This document shows, piece by piece, positions 8,201 through 12,728 of a stretch of 12,728 bases of DNA. The DNA lies in the NCBI GenBank assembly GCA_002327305.1, contig DCUZ01000075.1, positions 1-12,728 of the forward strand, read 5' to 3'. The notes beneath the pieces were generated by a model that was not told the origin of the DNA, made no database searches, and worked only from the letters and a program-made list of their open reading frames with translations. Source of the stretch: Holophagales bacterium UBA2201 (GTDB lineage: Bacteria; Acidobacteriota; Thermoanaerobaculia; UBA2201). The position numbers and the translations under genes are program-made. Positions within the stretch are counted from its first letter, which is position 1; every line of letters begins with the position of its first letter.

Positions 8201-10330
8201 CACTACTCCACCGACGGCGGCCTGAACTGGCCCGAGTTGACGGCGTTCAACCGCAATTACGATTGGAACTCGGACTCCACCTGGGGCAAGATCACCGCCG
8301 ACCTGTCATCCCTGAAAGTCGCCGGCCTGCGCCTCCGCATCTACACCTCCTCCGACGGGTCCGGCGGCGACGAGGACATCTTCGTGGACGGCCTTCGCAT
8401 CGGCGAGCCGGCGCCGACCGCCCCGACCCCCCTGGCCCCGGAGAATGGCGCCACGGTTTCCGTCTTCCGCCCGACCCTGACGGTGGCGAACGCCTACGAT
8501 GTCCAATGGGACAACCTGACTTACCGGTTCGAGATCTACTCGGACGAGGCGATGACCCAGCTGGTGGCCCAGGTCCCCGCGGTGGCGGAGACGGTCTCCA
8601 CCACCTCCTGGGCCGTGGACACCGACCTCCTGAACAATCACCAGTATTGGTGGCGCTCCCGGGCCTTCGACGGCACCAACACCGGCCCCTGGTCCGCCAC
8701 CGCCACCTTTTACGTTGTTCAGGTCAACAACCCGCCGACGGTTCCCCAGATCGTCTCGCCTTCCAACGGGACAAGCCTGTGGGGGGAAGAGGCGCCGCTC
8801 ATATGGTATCCCTCCACGGATCCCAATGCCGGAGACAGCATAGCGTATGACCTCCAGATCGACAACGACCCCGCCTTTGGGAGCCCTGAAGTGAACGAGA
8901 CCGGGATCGATGAGAGCCATGGCATCCTGCCTCAGCCAGAGGCCACAACCATCACGGTGACGCTCGGCTCCCTGACGGGCTACGGCAGCCTTCAGAACTT
9001 TACGGTGTACTACTGGCGCCTGCGGGCCGTGGACAACCGCGGGGCGGCCTCCTCCTGGACGACGGAGTCACGGTATTTCCTCTTCGGGAACGACACCCTT
9101 GCCCCCACGGTATCCTGGTCCTCGCCGGCCGACGGGGCCACGCTGACCGCATCATCTGTGATGTTCGCCGGAACGGCCGCGGACGATTTCGCCGGCCTCG
9201 ACTACGTGCAGTGGAGCGCCGACGGCGGCGCGACCTGGCGTCTGGCCGCGGGGGCGGGCTCCTGGAATTTCTCTTATGCCCCCGTTCAGAACGGCGCCCT
9301 GCAGGTCCTGGTTCGGGCGGCGGACAAGGCGGGCAATCTCTCGGCGCCATCCCCCCGCAATTTCGTGGTGGCCCTGCCCGACATCCCGATGAACCTGAGC
9401 GCTTGGCCCGACAATTCAGCAGTGCTGCTGATGTGGGAGGCGCCCTCCATGGCGGGCGCCACGGGATACCACGTCTATCGTTCTGCGGAGAGCCGAACGG
9501 GGTATGCGCGGGTCACCGGTGCGCCGGTGACGGGGACCGTCTACACGGACCGCGGCCTGACCAACGGAGTGACTTATTATTACGCGGTGCGAGCGGTGTA
9601 TGCCGGAGAGGAGAAGGGATATTCGGACGAGGCGTGGGCGGTGCCGATGGCTTCGGGCCGGCCGCCGTTTGTTGGCGACCTGATGGTGACCCGTTCCGGA
9701 GACAATCTTGTTCTGAATTGGAGCCCGCTCACGGTGGACACGGGGGGCGGCTCCTATCCATGCCCCAATTATGAAATATACACAGGGGACATTCCGACCT
9801 TCGTGCCCGACATTTTAAACAATTCCAACCGCCTCGACGTCGTCTCCTCATCGACCTTCACGGTGACAAACGGAGCGCTTGGCGATCAGCCGCTCTACAT
9901 CCATGTGACCGCGGCGGATGTCCTGGGAGAGGAGGGGCTCTGGACCCAGTGGCGGCGTGAGGAGAACGGTCAAGAAGCTTCAGCTTCGCCCGACTGGATC
10001 GCGATCTCGGATCCGGCCGCCTCCGCAGGTGGGTACCTCGCTTCGGCGACGATGGACGGTACGGTCACTCTGACCTTCAGCGGGACCGCGATCAGCCTGA
10101 GCGCCATGATGGGCCCCGACCAGGGGATCGCAGCGGTCTCCATCGATGCTGTCCCTGCGGGCATGGTCGACCTCTATGCGGCCGCCCGGCAGTGGGGGAG
10201 TTGGGTTTTCCATGCGGACGGACTGGTCGACGGTCTGCATACGCTGGTTTATCGGGTGACGGGGACGGGCAACGGCGCCTCCTCGGGGACGGCCGTAAAC
10301 CTCGACGGGTATCTCTTCGGCCGGCGCTGA
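2273..10330 (+). CDS. Giant secreted multi-domain jelly-roll/FN3 protein (2685 aa)
   Basis: A very large, apparently non-enzymatic secreted protein. The frame opens at 2150, but the ATG at 2273 is chosen: GGAGG precedes it by four bases, and the N-terminus becomes a typical signal peptide (KFRMLLAFVNLLPCLLLAG, residues 1-22). Domains by residue: jelly-roll J1 23-172, FN3 173-270, J2 271-421, FN3 422-518, J3 519-668, J4 669-824, FN3 825-925, J5 926-1078, J6 1079-1235, FN3 1236-1336, J7 1337-1489, J8 1490-1645, FN3 1646-1740, J9 1741-1891, J10 1892-2047, two Ig/FN3-like domains 2048-2276, an Ig-like domain 2277-2368, FN3 2369-2461, an FN3-like domain 2462-2562 and a C-terminal galactose-binding-like domain 2563-2685. 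The jelly-rolls show FW..., VE(V/I)S.(N/D)GG..W and a closing DGW..DD or DEDI..DD, as in MAM, cleaved-adhesin and 'choice-of-anchor J' families. The terminal domain has GPDQGIA..SID, VDLYAA and a G.HTL.YRVTG-like segment. No sorting motif, transmembrane tail or protease domain is visible. An adhesin or matrix role is inferred. Confidence 0.88.
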   Translation: MRTKFRMLLAFVNLLPCLLLAGYPFSDGAESGMGQWSASPPWAVTAAAAHTGLYSFTDSPGMNYSNDADLSLAMASSMDLQGAIRPRLIFWHRYAMENGYDFGRVEISLNGGMSWEPDPLAAYTGGSDWRREEIDLENYAGEPTVRLRFRLLTDGTVTQDGWYIDDILLDEGPAAVALDPITVRTANSLALSWSASAEPDFAHYRIVRGPSAGFDWRTAHTVATIADQGTLAYTDISLSPKSTYRYRVVVSDTQGFQTASNEEAGTTLTGMDFPFLDNGEGGTATWVADPPWELSTEAAHSDANAWSDSPGGNYANNLSGTSLTLSAPINLSAATKPILSFWHTYAFPGNDHGMVEVSINGGLNWTALKDYTNGSVAAWTHVLVDLSAYKVLSVLVRFRVTTDGATQGDGWHVDDIAVAEQPTVVPSPTISGITSHTMDLSWPQNTDLNFGAYAIHYAQAAGVSPTSLLAGTVEDQATTTFTHTGLALNTQYFYRVYAVSRWGVYGPDSPTEASAWTLNIPLPFVEDFEGSLDNWNLTGAWSKNDVTTPHGGTYCLQDSPGNYLNSQDTTATTSVDLTGTVRPLLSFWEKHDFQTSADFGTVEVSPNGTTWYRRFLATGSQPGWRQQVIDLTEWRGQTNMRIRLHMWSDGGTNADGIYFDDLTVADAGLPASQALPFHEDFESGMGGWLRSRWSEVAESPHGGTQAARSSYDGSTQDGENIAVLATPLDLTTTVAPQLIYWVRGHLWYRSYFRIHYSTNGGFTWAELAAANINYDWNSDATWNRGQIDLSSFKTSNAFLIRLYTSTQYNPDEDIWLDDISVEDLPPAVTLGDPVPHLKTMDLSWTESAIPVPDFDRYDIRRSTSAGVSLSSTLVATVTDRAAVAHTDTNPPEGLNIGTTYYYKVFSHDKYGAVVASNERSGTTTSIPLPLLDPMENLDNWVRGTTGATMYWGTQAPGRDGSGTCMADTPGTDYANSSDTWILTAVNLAGTVRPLLSFWERHATQTSADFGYAEISGDGSSWSRRFVGTGTQADWRFHQIDLAEWRGNANVRVRFRMGTDGGTTNDGFFVDDVTVVDVGAPIAQTIPFREDFESGIDPAKWYRSRWTAVAETPHGGAACVRSSYDGTTPDGIDILRLVQPLDLRGSAAPQLIYWVRGHLWYRSWFRIHYSTDGVSWSELAAANINYDWGSDATWNRVQIDLSSFKTAATFYLQLWVSTQYNADEDIWVDDFSVEELPPPVTLADLTPHLKTMDLNWSESAIPLSDFDRYEVRRSTGAGVSLSSTLVTTITDRAATTFTDTNPIEGLNIGTTYYYKVYSYDKYGAVVASNEKYATTTSIPLPLIDPMEDLDNWVRGANAGTPYWGPQAPGRDGSGTCIADTPGTDYANSVDNWIVTAVNLTGAVRPILTFWEKHYLQTNADYSVVEVSSDGSSWTRWFAATGNQAGWRRHQWDMSEWRGNANVRVRFRLWSDGGTTGDGLFVDDVSIVDAGLPASQALPFYEDFESGMGAWMRTRWSEVTDNPHGGATCLRSSYDGNTPDGAQMIWTMLPLDLTGSVSPQLVYWVRGHLWYRSYFRVNYSINGGGSWIDIGAANINYDWNQESAWNRVQIDLSSLKTQTALLLRFYVSTQYAPDEDIYLDDISVEDAPAPVVLSPLNPITTSTLGLSWTPSAAGNFKEYRIYRANSSGVGLGSTLVQIIADSGTTTFTDTGLQLGGTYYYRVYVVTMNETYTGSNEVFATTLVNLFPLIEDFETATDRWTVTGTYQVQAGAGREGSAALVDSAGDYGCSINFQATTAVDLRNTTWPILTFYDRHTFEMNNDWGILEILTGEGSGWSRVYYVSGSRTDWRQIRVDLSPWKNNGNVWIRFRSTSNGCGVQGDGWSIDDLSVIENPHPPLGYPYANSFEAGLDDFLQTTWEERAANPRDGSTCVLSTPTWHYWSSWNALTLAGTLDLSASVNPSITLWVRGHLWYRSWFRVHYSTDGGLNWPELTAFNRNYDWNSDSTWGKITADLSSLKVAGLRLRIYTSSDGSGGDEDIFVDGLRIGEPAPTAPTPLAPENGATVSVFRPTLTVANAYDVQWDNLTYRFEIYSDEAMTQLVAQVPAVAETVSTTSWAVDTDLLNNHQYWWRSRAFDGTNTGPWSATATFYVVQVNNPPTVPQIVSPSNGTSLWGEEAPLIWYPSTDPNAGDSIAYDLQIDNDPAFGSPEVNETGIDESHGILPQPEATTITVTLGSLTGYGSLQNFTVYYWRLRAVDNRGAASSWTTESRYFLFGNDTLAPTVSWSSPADGATLTASSVMFAGTAADDFAGLDYVQWSADGGATWRLAAGAGSWNFSYAPVQNGALQVLVRAADKAGNLSAPSPRNFVVALPDIPMNLSAWPDNSAVLLMWEAPSMAGATGYHVYRSAESRTGYARVTGAPVTGTVYTDRGLTNGVTYYYAVRAVYAGEEKGYSDEAWAVPMASGRPPFVGDLMVTRSGDNLVLNWSPLTVDTGGGSYPCPNYEIYTGDIPTFVPDILNNSNRLDVVSSSTFTVTNGALGDQPLYIHVTAADVLGEEGLWTQWRREENGQEASASPDWIAISDPAASAGGYLASATMDGTVTLTFSGTAISLSAMMGPDQGIAAVSIDAVPAGMVDLYAAARQWGSWVFHADGLVDGLHTLVYRVTGTGNGASSGTAVNLDGYLFGRR
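3827..5047 (+). repeat. Supermodule copy 1 (jelly-roll A + jelly-roll B + FN3)
   Basis: The first of the in-frame internal repeats of the giant gene: J3 (A type), J4 (B type) and one FN3 domain, 407 residues. Its FN3 is closest to that of copy 2. Both contain HLKTMDL, FDRY, GVSLSSTLV, EGLNIGTTYYYKV and DKYGAVVASNE. Confidence 0.8.
5048..6280 (+). repeat. Supermodule copy 2 (A + B + FN3)
   Basis: The second internal repeat: J5 (A), J6 (B) and FN3, 411 residues. Its A domain is nearest to that of copy 3. They share LDNWVRG, YWG.QAPGRDGSGTC, ADTPGTDYANS and EWRGNANVRVRFR, so these copies arose by relatively late duplication or have been homogenised. Confidence 0.8.
6281..7492 (+). repeat. Supermodule copy 3 (A + B + FN3)
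   Basis: The third internal repeat: J7 (A), J8 (B) and FN3, 404 residues. The A and B domains match copies 1 and 2 closely. Its FN3 is more divergent (LSWTPSAAGNFKEYRIYRAN), so the FN3 positions have not all been copied together with the jelly-rolls. Confidence 0.8.
7493..8413 (+). repeat. Partial, diverged supermodule copy 4 (A + B)
   Basis: J9 (A) and J10 (B) form a fourth, more diverged pair without a matching FN3; a different Ig/FN3-like domain follows instead. J10 keeps WVRGHLWYRS but ends DEDIFVDG, losing the second Asp of the DD pair that the other copies have. Confidence 0.7.
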
Positions 10331-10451
10331 GTGGCCGGCCGCGGCCGCGGGCGCGTCGGATGAGGGGAAGCGATTCCTGCGGCGCATCTTCGATGTGCTC
10401 GGAACCCCCATCCCGCCGGAAGTGATGGAGAAGCTCGTCATCCGGGAGTAG
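10299..10451 (+). pseudogene. Coding-like orphan tail, possible gene remnant
   Basis: In the +1 frame relative to the giant gene, a stretch open from 10299 to the TAG at 10449-10451 ends with DEGKRFLRRIFDVLGTPIPP followed by EVMEKLVIRE. The composition is protein-like, and almost all codons from 10359 on end in G or C as in the neighbouring genes. It has no usable start codon with a ribosome binding site: in-frame candidates are only GTG 10395 and ATG 10425, and the frame is closed upstream by TAA at 10296-10298. It might be the C-terminal remnant of a lost gene, or a former extension of the giant protein separated by a frameshift. It could also be chance. Confidence 0.3.
10318..10341 (+). 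other. GC-only hairpin around the stop codon of the giant gene
   Basis: CGGCCGGC (10318-10325) and GCCGGCCG (10334-10341) form a perfect 8-bp all-GC stem. Its 8-base loop contains the TGA stop codon of the giant gene. No T-run follows, so it is not a classical intrinsic terminator. It could stabilise the mRNA end or slow ribosomes at termination. Confidence 0.4.
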
Positions 10452-10597
10452 AGGCCATTATATAATTAATATAGAGACGCGGCCCCTATTGTCTCTTACT
10501 CTTCAGAATTCCCAAAGCTTATGCGTGGGACGGCTCCTGCGGCCCTATCGGTGTATAATCCAGCTACTTTCGGTGACGCTTCCCTGTAGGAGGGCTT
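10331..10597. other. Spacer between the two giant genes
   Basis: This 267-base gap holds the orphan coding-like tail (to 10451), an A+T-rich patch (about 10457-10475, including TATAAT at 10461-10466), a 6-bp hairpin AGAGAC/GTCTCT (10473-10496, loop of 12, no T-run) and the promoter-like -10 of the second gene at 10554. No complete gene, tRNA or mobile-element end is visible. Confidence 0.5.
10554..10559 (+). promoter_or_regulatory. Consensus -10 element for the second giant gene
   Basis: A perfect TATAAT lies 38 bases before the ATG at 10598, almost the same distance as the -10 of the first giant gene from its start, so the leader would again be about 32 bases. The -35 position (around 10531-10536, CGGCTC) does not match the consensus. 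If functional, the promoter is weaker than that of the first gene or needs an activator. Confidence 0.5.
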
Positions 10598-12728
10598 ATG
10601 ATGCGCTTGGCTATGGCCTTGGTGTTCGGAATTCTGCTTGTTCCTTCACTGCTTGTTGCCGGATATCCCTTCAGTGATAATGCAGAGGCGGGCATGGTCC
10701 AATGGAGCGCCGAGCCGCCTTGGGCGGTGACCTCGGCCGCGGCCCACGGGGGGGCCGCCTCCTTCACCGACAGTCCGGGGACCAACTACGCGAACGACGC
10801 TGACCTTGCGTTCGCCATGGCGTCCAACATGGACCTCCAGGGGGCCGTGCGGCCCCGCCTCTCCTTCTGGCACCGGTACGCCCTCGAAAACGGCTTCGAC
10901 TTCGGCCAAGTGGAGATTTCGCTCGATGGCGGGGCCAACTGGGAACCCACTCCCCTGGCCAGCTTCACGGGCGGTTCGGACTGGTGCCGCGAAGAGGTCG
11001 ACCTGACCGGTTTCGCTGGTGAGCCGACGGTGCGGATCCGGTTCCGGCTCACCTCCGATTCGACGGTCACGCAGGACGGCTGGTACCTGGACGACATCCT
11101 GGTGGACGAAGGCCCCGCCGCCGTCGTGCTTGACCCGATCACCATCCGGACCGCCAACACCCTCGCCCTCTCCTGGTCCGCCTCCGGCGACTTAGACTTC
11201 GCCTCATACCGAATCGTCCGCGGCATGACCGCGGGGTTCGAATGGCGTTCCGCCTACACTGTGACGACCATTTCTGCGGTGGGGACCCTCTCCTACACCG
11301 ACATCGCCCTCAGCCCCAAGAGCGCCTACCGCTTCCGGGTGGTCGTGACCGATACCCAAGGCTTCGAAACGCCATCGAACGAGGTTTCCGGCACGACCCT
11401 CGCGGGGATGGACTTTCCGTTCCTGGATAACGGGGAAAGCGGCACCGCCACCTGGATTGCCGACCCGCCTTGGGGACTTTCCGCCGAGGCGGCCCGCTCA
11501 GGCGCGAACGCCTGGAGCGACTCCCCGGGAGAAAACTATGCCGACAACCTCTCGGGCACCTCGCTCACCCTTTCCGCGCCCCTGAACCTGAGCGCCGCAA
11601 CCAAGCCTATCCTCTCCTTTTGGCACACCTTCGCCTTCCCCGGCAACGACCACGGCCTGGTGGAGGTCTCCACGAACGGGGGCCTCAACTGGACCCAGCT
11701 CAAGGACTACACGAACGGGACGCTGGCAGACTGGACCCACATCCAAGTGGATCTTTCGGCCTACAAGGTTCTCTCGGTCCTCGTCCGCTTCCGCGTCACC
11801 ACCGACGGCGCCACCGTGGGCGATGGCTGGCACGTGGACGACATCGCCGTGGCCGAACAGCCGACGGTGGTGACGGCGCCGGTGCTTTCCAACATCGCGT
11901 CGCACACCATTGACCTGACCTGGCTGGCCAACGCCGAACCGAACTTCAGCGCTTACGCCATACACTACGCGAACACCACCGGCGTCTCGCTGACGAGCCC
12001 GCTGGCGACCTCCATCCCCAATCAGGCCACGACGACCTTCCACCACACTGGCCTTGCCCTGAACACGCCTTACTACTACCGGATCTACGCGGTGAACAAT
12101 TACGGCGTCTACAGTCCCGATAGCGCCACCGAAGGCTACGCCTGGACCCTCAACAACCCGCTCCCCTTTTCGGACGGCTTCGAGGGGGCGCTGGACAACT
12201 GGAATCTTACGGGGAGCTGGTCCAAGAACACGACGGACACGCCCCACGGCGGCTCGGCCTGCCTTCAGGACAGCCCAGGCTCCTATCAGAACAGCAGCGA
12301 CACGTATGCCATGACCGCGGTGGACTTGTCTTCCCCGCTGCTGGTGCGTCCGGTATTAACGTTTTGGGACCGGTTCGCGTTCCAGCAGGACGCGGACTGG
12401 GGGGTCGTGGAGGTGAGCACCGACGGGTCGGGCTGGACGCGCCGCTACTGCGTGACGGGAAGCCGCGCTGGGTGGGCGCAGCAGCAGATTGATTTATCCG
12501 AGTGGAAGGGACAGCCCAACCTGCGTATCCGCTTCCGCCTCTTAACCGATGGCGCCATCACGGCCGACGGCTGGTCCATTGACGATGTGTCGGTTTTGGA
12601 CCTGTCCCTGCCGGTCTACACCCTGCCCTTCACCGAGGACTTCGAGTCCGGCGCCTCGCGCTGGCTGATCCCAAGGTGGTCGGTGGTCTCCTCCAGCCCG
12701 CATGGCGGGTCGGGCAGCCTGCAGAGCA
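10598..12728 (+). CDS. Second giant secreted jelly-roll/FN3 protein, tandem paralogue, cut by window end
   Basis: The 5' part of a second secreted multi-domain protein; 710 complete codons are present and the frame is still open at the right edge. AGGAGG (10588-10593) precedes two adjacent ATGs, 10598 and 10601. The first gives a signal peptide of 22 residues (hydrophobic core LVFGILLVPSLLVAG), the same length as in the upstream paralogue. Domains: J1 23-172, FN3 173-270, J2 271-421, FN3 422-518, J3 519-670, then the start of a fourth jelly-roll (LPFTEDFESG...). These boundaries are identical to the first giant protein up to residue 518; J3 has a two-residue insertion (SSPLLVRP versus TGTVRP). 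Closing motifs DGWYLDDI, DGWHVDDI and DGWSIDDV are intact. Both mature proteins begin YPFSD. The function is inferred to be like that of its neighbour; the C-terminal half is not visible. Confidence 0.85.
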   Translation, partial: MMRLAMALVFGILLVPSLLVAGYPFSDNAEAGMVQWSAEPPWAVTSAAAHGGAASFTDSPGTNYANDADLAFAMASNMDLQGAVRPRLSFWHRYALENGFDFGQVEISLDGGANWEPTPLASFTGGSDWCREEVDLTGFAGEPTVRIRFRLTSDSTVTQDGWYLDDILVDEGPAAVVLDPITIRTANTLALSWSASGDLDFASYRIVRGMTAGFEWRSAYTVTTISAVGTLSYTDIALSPKSAYRFRVVVTDTQGFETPSNEVSGTTLAGMDFPFLDNGESGTATWIADPPWGLSAEAARSGANAWSDSPGENYADNLSGTSLTLSAPLNLSAATKPILSFWHTFAFPGNDHGLVEVSTNGGLNWTQLKDYTNGTLADWTHIQVDLSAYKVLSVLVRFRVTTDGATVGDGWHVDDIAVAEQPTVVTAPVLSNIASHTIDLTWLANAEPNFSAYAIHYANTTGVSLTSPLATSIPNQATTTFHHTGLALNTPYYYRIYAVNNYGVYSPDSATEGYAWTLNNPLPFSDGFEGALDNWNLTGSWSKNTTDTPHGGSACLQDSPGSYQNSSDTYAMTAVDLSSPLLVRPVLTFWDRFAFQQDADWGVVEVSTDGSGWTRRYCVTGSRAGWAQQQIDLSEWKGQPNLRIRFRLLTDGAITADGWSIDDVSVLDLSLPVYTLPFTEDFESGASRWLIPRWSVVSSSPHGGSGSLQS

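Noticed and set aside
5744..8203. Long minus-strand open frame (819 codons) inside the giant gene
   Set aside because: It lies wholly antisense to the repeat domains. Its composition is the reverse reading of G/C-ending codons, with no domain pattern and no ribosome binding site that I could find. It is a shadow of the giant gene.
10334..10350. GC palindromes (GGCCGGCC, GCGGCCGC) as cloning-site artefacts
   Set aside because: Such sites arise easily in this G+C-rich sequence; no vector-like sequence flanks them.
10461..10466. TATAAT at 10461 as promoter of the second giant gene
   Set aside because: It lies 130 bases before the start, has no -35 at 16-18 bases and sits in a general A+T-rich patch. 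The TATAAT at 10554 is better placed.

Overview
The window is G+C-rich bacterial DNA that codes almost throughout. Strong GGAGG-type ribosome binding sites, a lipobox signal peptide and sigma-70-like promoters point to a diderm bacterium, probably from an uncultured or environmental lineage. Nothing here fixes the phylum.

Layout: (1) 1-240 holds no confident gene, although several short frames are open. (2) 567-241, minus strand, encodes a 108-residue cytoplasmic protein of two TPR-like repeats. (3) 568-952 is a divergent intergenic region with a minus-strand promoter and several hairpins on the plus-strand side. (4) 953-2146 encodes a lipoprotein with a transglutaminase-like fold and an apparently complete Cys-His-Asp triad. 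(5) 2147-2272 carries a near-consensus promoter. (6) 2273-10330 encodes a 2685-residue secreted protein: ten jelly-roll (MAM / cleaved-adhesin / 'choice-of-anchor J'-like) domains, five interspersed FN3 domains, a C-terminal series of Ig/FN3-like domains and a galactose-binding-like terminal domain. (7) 10331-10597 is a spacer holding a coding-like orphan tail, a GC hairpin and a promoter. (8) 10598 to the right edge is the start of a second giant secreted protein, a tandem paralogue of the first, cut by the window end.

The two giant proteins dominate the window. The first has two alternating jelly-roll subtypes (A and B) that, with one FN3 domain, form a supermodule of about 400 residues repeated three times plus a fourth copy without its FN3. 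The B subtype carries an invariant WVRGHLWYRS motif. The two paralogues align without a gap over their first 518 residues. No catalytic domain is visible in either, so they look like large adhesin, matrix or cell-surface proteins. The upstream transglutaminase-like lipoprotein might act on them, but only its position suggests this.
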